Shown here: in pieces, positions 1 through 10,300 of the stretch | How the letters are laid out: every line of letters starts with the position of its first letter | Position numbering within the stretch: position 1 is the first letter of the stretch | Assembly (NCBI RefSeq): GCF_002127325.2 | Contig: NC_035433.2 | Span: 148,378,435-148,442,434 of the forward strand | DNA from: Helianthus annuus | Taxonomy: Eukaryota > Streptophyta > Magnoliopsida > Asterales > Asteraceae | Length of the DNA: 64,000 bases | Direction of reading: 5' to 3' | Program-made: the position numbers and the translations under genes | The notes under the pieces: generated by a model | The model's input: the letters and a program-made list of their open reading frames with translations, nothing else | The model's database searches: none | Told to the model about the DNA's origin: nothing

Positions 1-435
1 TGGAATCTGTCTATAAGCGCTGCTGGAAGGGAGCCGAAAGGGTTCGTTGTTGTTCATGTTACTCCAAAATCTAAGGCACCCAGTCGGGTGATTAGTGCGA
101 AAGGGTTACATACGCTAACACTGAGCTTTGATCCTTTGGTAGACATGGATCCGAGGCTAGTTGTGGCTTTGTTTGATCAGCCAAGTGATGCAGATGTAAA
201 TGCTTTGGTATTGAGGTTTGGCGGGGAATGCGAACTCGTGTGGTTGAATGATAAAAACGCATTGGCGGTGTTCAGTGATCCGGCTAGAGCTGCAACTGCT
301 ATGAGGCAGTTGGCTCATGGGTCTGTCTACTATGGAGCCACTGTTGTAAACAGTGGCATAACACCATTATTATCATCATCATCTGGTAATGCATGGGCTT
401 CCTCTGCAGCAAATCCATGGAAGAAAGCTGTTTAA
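1..435 (+). CDS. NFXL1: NFXL1-like zinc-finger protein, C-terminal part (copy A, cut by window edge)
   Basis: The reading frame is open from base 1 (first codon TGG) to a TAA at 433-435, giving 144 residues that start inside the gene. It matches the C-terminal part of the copy at 41466-41892 almost codon for codon. This part follows the NF-X1 zinc fingers in plant NFXL1 and has the family blocks VVHVTPKSKAP, FDPLVDMDP, FGGECELVWL and ARAATAMRQL. NFXL1 is a nuclear zinc-finger regulator of stress and defence transcription in Arabidopsis (family knowledge). The protein ends at PWKKAV, about 18 residues before copy B, because the sequence changes at base 433 to a piece that recurs in the 3' flank. 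The zinc fingers lie left of the window, so whether this copy is intact cannot be judged. Confidence 0.85.
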   Translation, partial: WNLSISAAGREPKGFVVVHVTPKSKAPSRVISAKGLHTLTLSFDPLVDMDPRLVVALFDQPSDADVNALVLRFGGECELVWLNDKNALAVFSDPARAATAMRQLAHGSVYYGATVVNSGITPLLSSSSGNAWASSAANPWKKAV

Positions 436-893
436 GGCCATTTTATTAATATATATGATATTTATGATGATTTAAAACTCTGCTTCTAGTTGTTTTAAAC
501 TTATTATCTTTATGATGATTTTCAACTTCTAATGATGTGTAAGGCCATTTTATTAATATATATGATATTTATGTGGTGATGGTTCTGAGGTGGATGGTTG
601 ATTAGAGGGTGACTACCGATTCAATGGTTTGTAGTAATGGTTTTTACATATTTATTGTCAAATTAATATCTTAGAGTCTGAATATATAAAATTTTGTGAG
701 TTACATTACTGAGAGCCATTCGCTCAATCTTTTAACTTGAAAAATCAAATCAATAAATAATTCCGTATAATGCATAAATATGGGGGGTGAATGATTGTTG
801 ACGGGTTGGTCATTTGACATATATGAATAATGCAGATCAAAGATGATTCACCTTTGAAGTTAATAAACAAAGATGAATGATTCAAGGGAGATG
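436..893. other. 3' flank of NFXL1 copy A
   Basis: AT-rich 3' untranslated and intergenic DNA. About 434-470 repeats the motif AAGGCCATTTTATTAATATA seen again at 541-573. Bases up to about 748 align with 41970-42260 of copy B. After about 749 there is no counterpart in copy B until 4128. I see no gene here. Confidence 0.6.
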
Positions 894-903
894 TAGACCT
901 GGC

Positions 904-1100
904 AAACGGGTCGGGTCATGGGTCAAAACCGGTCCGGGTCGAAACGGGTTCGTGTCAAAACGGGTCAATTAAAAAAAGGGTTGTTTTGGTTCGGGTCGAA
1001 ACGGGTTCGGGTCAAAACGAGTTCGGGTTGAAACGGGTTCTGGTCGGAACGGGTTCGGGTCAGAACGGGTTTCGAGTCAGGTCAGGTCAGGTTGGTTAAA
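904..1100 (+). repeat. GGGTC-rich subterminal repeats of the hAT-like element
   Basis: About 200 bp of degenerate repeats built on CGGGTTCGGGTCAAAA, with runs of AAACGGGTTCGGGTC. Inverted relatives (GACCC, AACCC) occur near the other end at 3015-3185. The place and orientation are as expected for transposase-binding subterminal repeats. Confidence 0.55.
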
Positions 1101-1115
1101 AAATTGTTTTTTTTT

Positions 1116-1206
1116 AGAAAATTAATATACATGTTTTTTTTCTGAAAGGTAAGAAAATTAATATACATGTATTTTTTCTGAAAGGTAAGAAAATTAATAT
1201 ACATGT
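1116..1206 (+). repeat. 36-bp tandem repeat, about 2.5 copies
   Basis: The unit starts AGAAAATTAATATACATG and ends CTGAAAGGTA. It is present twice in full and once in part, with small T-tract differences. It lies inside the hAT-like element, just left of the nested palindrome. The minus-strand reading frame over it is a by-product of the repeat. Confidence 0.75.
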
Positions 1207-1348
1207 GTGTGAGTTGTAACTCTGTTTGTATAATGTTTGATTATTCAACATAAAAGTCAAAAAGCTGCAAAAACATATTGAATAAAAAATTGATAAAAAT
1301 AAGCAAATTGTATGGTCCCAATGTATTGTACCCACAGTATATTTTTAC

Positions 1349-2656
1349 GGGAAATCTCGAAACTAGCCAAGAAGTGGTCAACATTTCGAAACTAGCCAAA
1401 GGAAACGTCTTGTAGAGACGCTACCACGTTGCTGAAACGTCTTGACAATAGACCAATCACTGGCCACCACGTGTCCGACAACGCTGAAACGTCTCAGAAG
1501 TCTTAGCTAAGACGTCTTAACATGGCTTGACATGTTTCCACAAGGCTTCATGGCTTGAGACTTTTCCACATGGCTTGAGCCATAAAATGACATTTAACTC
1601 TTTAAAAAATTAACCTTAAATTACGTTAAATATATATAAAATTAAATAAAATAGTTGGTTGTTAGGATTTTTCATATTTTTAAAGTTTTTTTACTTTTCT
1701 TAAGTTTTAAAGTCTTTTAGAGTTCTTATACACACATACATACACACCATGTTGTAACACATATGAGAATTTCCAAAGAATAATTTTTCATAATCTTAAA
1801 AGTTTTAGTAATTAAAAGTTTTGTAACATAATACGATTACTTAAAACATATTTTCAATTTTTAAACTAATCTTCCTCACGATTTTTAAACTCTTATATCT
1901 TTTTTCTACGTTTACGTTTCTTTTTTGCTTAAAAATTACACCATAAAATATGTTTAAAAATCGTGAAGAAGATTAGTTTAAAAATTGAAAATATGTTTTA
2001 AATAATCGTATTATGTTACAAAACTTTTAATTACTAAAACTTATAAGATTGTGAAAAATTATTCTTTTGAAATTCTCATATGTATTACAACATGGTGTGT
2101 ATGTATGTGTGTATAAGAACTCTAAAAGACTTTAAAACTTAAGAAAAAGTAAAAACTTTAAAAAAATATGAAAAAACCTAACAACCAACTATTTTATTTA
2201 ATTTTATATATATTTAACGTAACTTAAGGTTAATTTTAAAAAGAGTTAAATGTCATTTTAGGGCCCAAGCCATGTGGAAATGGCTCAAGCCATGTCGAAA
2301 GGTCTCAAGTCATGTGGAAAGGTCTCAAGTCATTTGGAAAGGTCTCAAGCCATGTGGAAAGGTCTCAAGCCATGTGGAAAAGTCTTAAGCCATGTGGAAA
2401 CGTCTGAAGCCATGTGGAAAAGTCTTAAGCCATGTGGAAACGTCTCAAGCCATATGAATCCGTGTGGAAACGTCTCAAGCCATGTTAAGACGTCTCAGCT
2501 AAGACTTCTGAGACGTTTCAGCGTTGTCGGACACGTGGCAACCAGTGATTAGTCCATTGTCAAGACGTTTCAGCAACGTGGTAGCGTCTCTACAAGACGT
2601 TTCCTTTGGCTAGTTTCGAAAAGTTGACCAATTCTTGGCTAGTTTCGAGATTTCCC
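1349..2656. mobile_element. 1.3-kb near-palindromic element with very long inverted arms
   Basis: The left end GGGAAATCTCGAAACTAGCC is mirrored at the right by GGCTAGTTTCGAGATTTCCC. The match runs almost to the centre near 1930-1945, giving arms of roughly 600-700 bp. The arms share the GTTGTCGGACACGTGG region, a CACACATACATACACACC tract and an AT-rich core. This architecture fits a foldback element or long-TIR MULE derivative. The flanks (1340-1348 and 2657-2665) are not clean duplicates, so the superfamily is open. The arms differ mainly by a 20-bp repeat expanded on the right. Confidence 0.7.
2264..2482 (+). repeat. 20-bp tandem repeat array in the right arm of the palindrome
   Basis: About ten copies of a unit like CAAGCCATGTGGAAAGGTCT, varying mainly at the base before GTCT. 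The left arm (about 1525-1580) has only around three inverted copies, so the array grew after the palindrome formed. The 92-codon reading frame over it is a by-product. Confidence 0.8.
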
Positions 2657-2816
2657 CATAATCTTACACTTAACACTTTTCTATTTAGTCTTCTCACCCC
2701 TCTCTCTTTCTCTCTCACACGTACAAATTGTGAAGAACAAAAAGAGTTGTGTAAATTTTTGTTGGCGATTGTTTCAAAATATGTGAGAATCGATTTTGTG
2801 ACTGTATTGACTCTCA

Positions 2817-2962
2817 AGACGAAGGCGGTGGACGTGGGAGAGGGCGATGGCCGACGACGGGACGAAGGCTGTGGCCGACGGCGGTAGACGAAGGCGGTGG
2901 CCAACGGCGGTAGACGAAGACGGTGGGCTGACGACCAAGGCGGTAGCTGAAGGAGGCTTAAT
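2817..2962 (+). repeat. GACGAAGGCGGTGG minisatellite-like tract
   Basis: Degenerate GC-rich repeats of about 14-27 bp based on GACGAAGGCGGTGGCC. This is unlike the AT-rich surroundings. It is open in several frames with no recognisable protein, so it is read as a repeat. Confidence 0.5.
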
Positions 2963-3221
2963 GTACACTAGCTACAACATGTTTCTCTTTAATCTTCAAT
3001 ATGAATAATGAAGAACCCGTTGTGTTAGTTGCTTGACCCGTTCTAACCCATTATGTTAGATGCCCCAACCCATTCTGACCCACTCATCTAGATTAAGAAT
3101 TTGTTAGATATCCACCTTGACCCGTCTTTTACTTTTGCCAAACACAAAGGAACCCGGATGTTGAAAAAAATGACCCAAACCTACCCGTAAATGATGTTTC
3201 GGGTTATGTTTGCCGGCCCTA

Positions 3222-3774
3222 GGGAGATGTATGGTAATTTCTATGTATTTTGTACACATGGTAAATTTAATTAGCAAACTGGAGGGACTGTAGGATTTGA
3301 TAATGGAAAAGTGATGTAGTGCGTGAAGCGATAACAAAGTGATGTAGGTCTTTTCCCAACCCAAAATCCAACCCAAAGGGCATGGAATTTGAAGTGAAAA
3401 ATTCAGTAGTTTCAAAATTCAAGTCTGATTGTTCAAATGACTAGAGGGACATATAAATAAGAACAGAAATTCAAAATGGGCCTAAAAAAGATAACGGGCC
3501 AAACACAAGCCCAAAAACAAAACGCCTAAAATACCTCAAAAAACATAAAAATGAAAATAACTAATAGAAATAAGCGTTTTTTGCCCAGACGATGACCGTA
3601 GGCGGTTTGCAGCAAGATGGAGCTCGTTCTCACGTTCGTTTCGCCTAGTCACACGCCCAAAACGGACCCCCGTAGCCCAAGTTAGAGCCATTTTAGTGAA
3701 GCCCCCTTTTGTTACGCGATCTTGTGCATCCAAATATAAGATGGCCCGCTCCTCCACACTTGGGCCCACGTCAA
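3222..3774. other. Copy-A-specific intergenic DNA
   Basis: It begins with the right 8-bp target duplication of the hAT-like element. The rest is mixed-composition DNA with no domain or repeat I recognise. It has no counterpart at the matching place in copy B. Confidence 0.4.
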
Positions 3775-4003
3775 AAAGCCTACGGATGTTATTGATAAAT
3801 GATAAGATGCTGAGAGTGCTCCAGTCTATAATATGCAAACATACCCTTCTTCTCAAGTTCTATTTATTGCTGCAAAAATGAACACACAGGTTTCGGGTTA
3901 AGCTGATTCATGAATATCCTGATAGTCTGATACTATATATATGTACGAGATAATGAGATATGATGATGGGCGAACTATCTTTCACATTGCTGTTGCTCAT
4001 CTT
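3775..4003 (+). pseudogene. Relic of an ankyrin/PGG gene exon (third copy)
   Basis: This stretch aligns with exon 4 of the two ankyrin genes. Shared pieces in order are GTTATTGATAAA, ACATACCC, TTCTATTTATTGCTGCA, AGCTGATTC, TATCCTGAT, GATGATGG and ACTATCTTTCA. Indels, point changes and an inserted TATATATATG stretch destroy the frame. It is far more diverged than copies A and B are from each other, so it is an older duplicate. It lies upstream of, and on the same strand as, the complete copy-A gene. No other exon of this relic is visible. Confidence 0.7.
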
Positions 4004-4730
4004 TGAGTGTTCAGTTAAATACAACTCAATTTACTTTAAGAAAACACGCAAAAATGATGTGGTAATCGATACCGTGTTATTGGTTCTTTGGCGTAATCTG
4101 AACAAGACTGCTTTTAATAGCTAAAAGCCGTATCTAATACACTAGTGGATGATGTTATATGAATCAGTCGTTAACTTGGATCCATTTAATTCGTGTACGG
4201 TAATATTCCTTTTTAATAAAATATTAATTGTTTACATTTTGTTGTCTATAAATGGCATGCCAGCTTTACTTACTAAACGCGTTTGTTAGGTGAAAGACAA
4301 TAGAAGATGGGGATGCAGTTCGATAAAAATAGTATGATATAAAAATTGAAGGTCAGAGCATCTTCAATGGAATTCTAATAGAATTCTAGCTATTTTTTAT
4401 TTTATTTTTTTGCAATATTAAAATCGAAGTCAGAGCACCTTCAATGAAATTCGGATGGATTTTTTTTTTTTTTTTTTGTATAAACAGTTTAGCAAAACCT
4501 TATCCTCCGTTAATCTACATATTGTAAAATAACCAAGCATTACTTACCATCCAATACCTTCACAAGTGTTTCTATTTATGTAACATGTTTACTCTAACCA
4601 GTTCTTTTGCGAAAATGCAGGGTAAGGGAGTCTACGTTATATCCAAGTTCGCCCGACACCCCGGACTTCACGCACGCAGGAATGAGAGACGGAATGAAAT
4701 TGATGATTACAAGAGAATGAAGAAAAAGGA
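4004..4730. other. Intergenic DNA with MITE-like ends and a possible SINE 3' fragment
   Basis: From 4128 onward this matches copy B (42264-42882). Two motifs near 4355 and 4430 (AGAGCATCTTCAATGGAATT and AGAGCACCTTCAATGAAATT) resemble MITE ends. The stretch 4604-4680 (GCGAAAATGCAGGGTAAGG and onward) resembles the 3' half of plant Au-type SINEs, judged by eye only. Open frames here continue into the C-rich tract and look non-coding. Confidence 0.35.
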
Positions 4731-5331
4731 GTTTGGTTGGTCAATGGAATGGAATCACCTATTCCAAAACGCATTCCATTCCCTCAAAATCATTCCGTCC
4801 ACCCCCATGTTTTTTTTTCATTCCATCCCCTCTTGCACTTCATCATCAACACAACAACCCACCACCTTCGCCACAACCAACCACCACCACCGACGCCATC
4901 GCTGCCACCCGCAACCCGCCACCCGATATCCGCCGCCACTCAACCGCCACCGTTACCACCAACCGCCAATGCCATTCGCTACCGCTACCCACCACCATTG
5001 TCAATGCCACCGCTGCCGCCACCAACCACCGCCGCTGCTGCCACCCACTGCCACTCGTCATCGCCGCCACCACCACCACCCATCGCCGCCGCCACCCACC
5101 ACCGCCACCTATAACCACCCACAATCACTACCACCGACCCCCACCACCACTCACCGCTAATTTTATTCCTTCGTTTTTCTTGCCACAAAACAATATACGA
5201 TAATAATTAATTCCATTCGCACATGGTAACCAAGCTATAAATGGAATGGTAATGATCCATTGCATTCCCTCGTCCATTCCATGACCTCGTCCATTCCATT
5301 TTCTCGTCTATTCCATTACCCCATACCAAAC
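4731..5331. mobile_element. C-rich MITE with GTTTGG inverted ends (copy A)
   Basis: The left end GTTTGGTTGGTCAATGGAAT is the imperfect inverse of the right end ATTCCATTACCCCATACCAAAC. GGAATGG/CCATTCC repeats lie near both ends. The interior is (CCACCG/CCACCA)-rich and open in all three plus frames, which is composition rather than protein. The same element sits at 42883-43532 in copy B, so it was inserted before the segment was duplicated. Confidence 0.6.
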
Positions 5332-5425
5332 AGATATAGTTGTCCTATTTTACCTTTATAAGTCTATGTTAATTTATTCTAGAAAAAAAAAGCATGTGGA
5401 TTATATTGGGTTAAAAATCCAACTC

Positions 5426-5433
5426 TATATAAG
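5426..5433 (+). promoter_or_regulatory. TATA box of ankyrin gene copy A
   Basis: TATATAAG about 115 bp upstream of a 5'-UTR intron (5548-5619, GTATGT...GTGCAG). It is conserved with copy B at 43627-43634. The spacing and conservation support a core promoter. Confidence 0.5.
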
Positions 5434-6922
5434 TTCACGTCTACCTCCACATTCATGAGGCACAATATATAAGTGAGAAAGAAAGAATTATTTCTTGGTG
5501 AAACGAAGACATTCAACTTAGAGAACTAGCTAGTCATACAATTTCAGGTATGTTCAAAAGTCTCCTTGTGCTGTCATGCTACACAGTACTTTGTAGTTAT
5601 TATTGATATGAATGTGCAGGTAAACAAGCTTACGTCTGAGGAGATGGCAACCCACACAACCGTTACCGTGCAACAGCCACAAGCGTCAACAGGCAATAAT
5701 CCTTGTGTAGATCAATTATATGGTAAGTGCGGTCGTACAAGGTCATGCATGCCTTTCTTTTCCTTAAATTTTCCATAATAACTGCATAACATTTATCAGT
5801 GCTTAGATTTTAGAACTTTAGAATGATTGATTTTAGCACTTAACTACCTTTTGAAGTATAGAACATTGACATGAATAATACTGGAATTGCGTAGGAGGAA
5901 GAAGAGATACCATTGTTCGACTGTATAGAGCATCAATAGAAGGAAACTGGGAAGTTGCAAAAGACATCCTTCAGGGCGATGGAGAATTAGTAAAGTATAG
6001 AATTACTGAAAATAATGAAACGCCACTTCACGTTGCAGCAGCAGCGGGCCATAGCACCAAGTTTGTGGGAAATCTTGTGAACATGATGAATGACATGGAT
6101 GACTTTAAACTGCAGAACAGAGATGGAAATACAGCCTTTTGTTTAGCAGCTATCTCAGGAAATGTTAGCATGGCTAAAATTATGATTGAGGATAAGAAGC
6201 TGGCACTGCCCTCAATTTGTGGTAGTGACAAAATGAAACCACTCTATCTGGCTGCTTTTCATGGAAACCATGATATGGTGAATTATCTCTATGGTCTTTT
6301 TATATCCAATAGACAGATGGGTTGGACAAATGATGACATGGATAACCTTTTGTTGAAATGTGTCCAGGCTGGCATCTTTGGTATGCAAGGGTTCTTTATT
6401 AAATTTATGTTAATTAAGAGGGTCACAATTACGTCTATTCTTAATTTTAGTTTCTTCTTCATGAACTGTTCAACTCACTCTAGCATTTGCCAAACCTTTG
6501 TAGATGTTGCCATAAGAATACTAGAGGAGAATGATGGACTTCCTCAAGATAAGCATGCATGGAATGTGCTACAGGTATTGGCTCGAAATCCTGCGGCGTT
6601 TCATGTTAGAAGTTGGCCTATTATCCGTCAGATCACATCAAGTAAGCATCCTTCAAAGAACATTCAACTCCTTTTAGTGATTACTTTTTGTTATATATAA
6701 AATTATGTAATTATGTGTAAATTGGATTTTGGTTCATCTACTTGGTTTCTTATTTGATTGTTACTTGTAGCTTTGGCGTTGATTGGTTTGGTGACCAGAC
6801 CGGAAAGTAAAGCCACAACATTACTGAAATTACTTTGGGGAAGGATAATGGAAAGGCCTAAATATGTTATTGATAAAATACTCGGAGGCCCCATGGTTGT
6901 GGAAAATAATAAGGAAACATAC

Positions 6923-7340
6923 TGACGAGGTGTGACCCGCATCGGTTACCCGACCCGGTTACAACCTTTTACATTAATATAAATACAAAGATTTATTCTA
7001 GAATCTTCCATATCTACATGGAAGGTGCACAACTAAATCTCCCACTTTTTGGGAAGATCGTGTAAATCTCCAGTTTATCGGAACGTATCCCGAAATAAAG
7101 GAAACCCTAATGGAAAACCTATAAATAGAGACAAATGCGTAAGGTATGATTATCTAATTCCCCTACATCTTCTTCCCACATACTTCTCCCAAGAACAAAT
7201 ACTTATTCTCACGCCGGAGGGTGGCTACAGGAATAACCCCATTCCTGTAACGAGTCCTAACGGTGTTTCTGTTTTGCAGCCACTCGTTCAAGTCACTAAT
7301 CATTGAAGCTGTTGGTGTTGTTAAGGTCAGTGTTTCTTCA
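6923..7340 (+). repeat. 5' LTR of the Tat element
   Basis: Runs TGACGAGGTG...TTTCTTCA, with the usual TG...CA ends. A TATA box (TATAAATA) lies at 7120-7127. By eye it is identical to 17286-17703. The 85-codon frame inside is carried by both LTRs and is not a gene. Confidence 0.95.
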
Positions 7341-7341
7341 T

Positions 7342-7359
7342 TGGCGCCATCCGTGGGAC
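7342..7359 (+). other. Primer-binding site of the Tat element
   Basis: TGGCGCCATCCGTGGGAC starts one base after the 5' LTR. TGGCGCC matches the complement of a tRNA 3' end of the kind used by Tat/Athila elements. Which tRNA cannot be decided from the remaining bases. Confidence 0.6.
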
Positions 7360-7381
7360 CATAAGAGCAACAAAGAACTTT

Positions 7382-10300
7382 ATGGCAAGTGATCAGAACA
7401 TGGCTGGTCAAAGGTTGACAAATAATAACTTGGCGCTGGGGGCGGGAAGCGGAACCACCCCACTATCGTCCCCGGCCGTTACCAGATCGTTAGATCCAGA
7501 GTTCGAGGCAGAAGGGCCGCCACCGGGGTTTGATAATATCACCACCGTCTCTTCCCAGGCCGTGGTTACAAACCCTTTCCTCTATATTCCCTCACAAACA
7601 CCACCTGGGAGGATGGAAGGGACAGGCGGTAGCACCTCTGCCCCAGGGACTGCTGTCTTCTCACAGACTTCGCGCACTTACTCCACTCCAGTCATCACCT
7701 CGGCGAGTCCCAGTATCTTAGTATCTGAAACCAATACTCCCCAATACTACCAACCGTTGGTCTCCAATCCAATGCCACCGCTGTATTCAGCCGCACTTAC
7801 GGCGGCGTTATCTACCCCACCTCATCAGCCGGTCATCATGCCAACCGGAGTAATGAATGCCCCTGTTACACCAGGAAACCAAATGTATTTCCCGGGGTAT
7901 TGCTACGCGCCCCCTTTTGGGTATCTACCCTCATACGGGGGAACAGCTTATCCGCCTCAGGGAACAGCGCAAGGAAGCTCTCAATCGCCATACGCGGCCT
8001 ACATGCCGCCGTGGTGGAACTTTCCGACGCCACAGCCAATGTATACCCAAGCGCCAACTGAACCTGTGCACAACAGAGAAAATGCGGTCAGACCCCGGTT
8101 GACTCCTTTGGAAAACTCCGGTCTAGGAACAGGTCCCGCCCCGGGTGTGAACATCCCGCCTACACAGCCAGTGAATGTAGAAGATGACGAGTTAACCAAG
8201 CCGTACAAACCAGTAGATGCAACATTCCGATCCAAATTCACGCGTAGGATCGCTGAAGCCCCTATCAAAGAAAAACCGAAGATGCCCCAAACAGTCGGCA
8301 AGTACGATGGCCTCACTGACCCGGACGATCATCTTAATTTATTTAAGAGCGCGGGGGAAGTGGCTTGCTGGCCCATGCCCCTATGGTGCAAGATGTTCGT
8401 ACAAACTTTAGTGGGAGCGGCGCGAGTATGGTGGGACAGCCTTCCCACGGGTGAAATAGATAGTTTTGAAGATTTGGAATCAAAGTTCATCCTACAGTTC
8501 AGTCAACAGCGCCGACACACAAAAGATAGGAACGAACTACTCCATATCCGTCGTCGAGACAATGAGACGGTGGAAAATTTCATCATCAGATTCAACAAAG
8601 AAAGCCTGGCGATACCAGGCGTCACCAACGATTTGGCATGTGAAGCTTTCCTCCAAGGGGTTAATGATGACGAGTTACTGAGAACGTTGCACGGAAGGGA
8701 CGGGGTACCCCCGACCATAGACGAGATACTGCGGATAGCCAAAGTATACGTTATACAGGAAAAAGCGGTAGCGGCCAGCCACGCGGCTAACAGAAAGAAA
8801 GAAGCCCTGAAGAACCAGGAGGAAAAAGATAACCGGGGGACCAAGAGTAAGCACAGGGGAGACCGATATCAGCGAAACGACAAAGACGCGCGGTATGATA
8901 GACACCGGAGCTCCTACTCAAGGAATGAGACGTCAAAACCTCGGTCTGAATATCCCAATTTAAGTAAGACCCCGACAGAAATTCTTGCCTCAGAAAACCT
9001 CAGGCTCAATCCACCAAAACCACTAAAAGACAACCCGAACAAAGATACGAGCAAATACTGCGAATATCACAAGGGGAGCGGACACGACACTAACGATTGT
9101 TTCCAGCTTAAGAAACAGATCGAATATTTCGTGAAGTCAGGAAAATTAGCACACCTAGTGCGAGATATCAAGCAGGGCCCGCCCGTGGTCAAGGAGGAGA
9201 ATGATAAGGCGGCAGGAAAAAGGCCGCGCGAGTTGAACATGGTTCATGCCGGTATAAGAAGAGGGGCGAAGCGGAGTTTCTCCACGCTCGAACCTTGGAT
9301 GTTGGCAACAATGACTATCGAACCGCGAATGGAAGATTTACATCTCACCACGGACGCCCTGATCATTTCTACGGCGGTAGGAGATTACCGTATGAGGCGA
9401 ATCCTGGTCGACACCGGAAGCTCGGAAGATATCATCTACGAGCATTGCTTCGATAGAATGCAACCAGAGGATAAAAAGCTGCTCGAATCAGTACATGCTC
9501 CTATCAAGGGTTTCACAGGAGAAAAGGTGGATCCTATTGGTCAAATCACCTTCCCGGTAACTTTCGGGCAAGCACCCAAAGAAAGAACAATACTACTAAC
9601 TTTCCTCGTGGTCCGCGCCGAGTCATACCAAAATGTGATTATCGGAAGGTTCACCTTGGGAAAGTTAGATGCCATAGTCTCCACGGCGAGAGGTTTTATG
9701 AAGTTTCCAACACCGCAAGGTATTGCTACCGTATTCCGCGACAGAATTGGAGAAATATTGGATACCAAACGATGTCGCCAAGGGCCCGCGGGGGCCACAG
9801 GACCAGAAAGGTGGGTATTGAGCACACGCCACCCGGACCAAATGGTCACCATCGGCGACACTCTGTCCCCAGAAGTAAAAAGCGATTTGAAACAATTGCT
9901 AAAAAGAAACGCAGACATCTTCGCTTTCGAGCACGCTGATATGACGGGAGTCCCTCGCGATAAAGCGGAACATAAACTCGCCACGCTCCCAGGCATTAAG
10001 CCAGTCGCCCAGGGTAAACGCAGCATGGCCCCGGATCGCCGGGCAGCGGTCGTTAAGGAAGTACGCAAGTTAGTGGAAGCTGGAATCCTCAGGGAAACAC
10101 AGTACCATACTTGGGTGTCTAACCCGGTCATGGTTAAGAAACCCGACGGCACATGGCGGATGTGTATCGACTTCAAAGATCTAAACAAGGCGTGTCCAAA
10201 AGACGCATACCCGTTGCCCGAGATTGATTTAAAGGTTGACTCCCTGGTGCCGTATCGATACAAGTGTTTTTTGGATGCGTATAAAGGGTACCACCAGATC

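Larger units (their letters stand above)
894..3221. mobile_element. Non-autonomous hAT-like DNA transposon carrying a nested palindromic element
   Basis: The left end TAGACCTGGCAAAC (894-907) is an imperfect inverted match to the right end GTTTGCCGGCCCTA (3208-3221). Both ends are directly flanked by the same 8 bp, GGGAGATG, at 886-893 and 3222-3229. An 8-bp target duplication with short inverted ends starting TAG fits the hAT superfamily. GGGTC/GACCC-type repeats near both ends look like subterminal repeats. There is no transposase reading frame, so it would depend on an autonomous relative. Copy B lacks this whole region, which fits insertion after the duplication or loss from B. Confidence 0.7.

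Noticed and set aside
1340..2665. Exact 9-bp MULE target duplication around the palindrome
   Set aside because: TATTTTTAC and CATAATCTT do not match well enough. The superfamily is left open.
4585..5203. Long overlapping Pro/His/Thr-rich frames
   Set aside because: They arise from a CCACC-rich MITE interior open in all three frames. The same happens in copy B (42759-43404) and there is no domain or conserved frame.
7049..7306. 85-codon frame in the Tat LTR (again at 17412-17669)
   Set aside because: It lies across the LTR promoter and transcribed zone and is identical only because the LTRs are identical.
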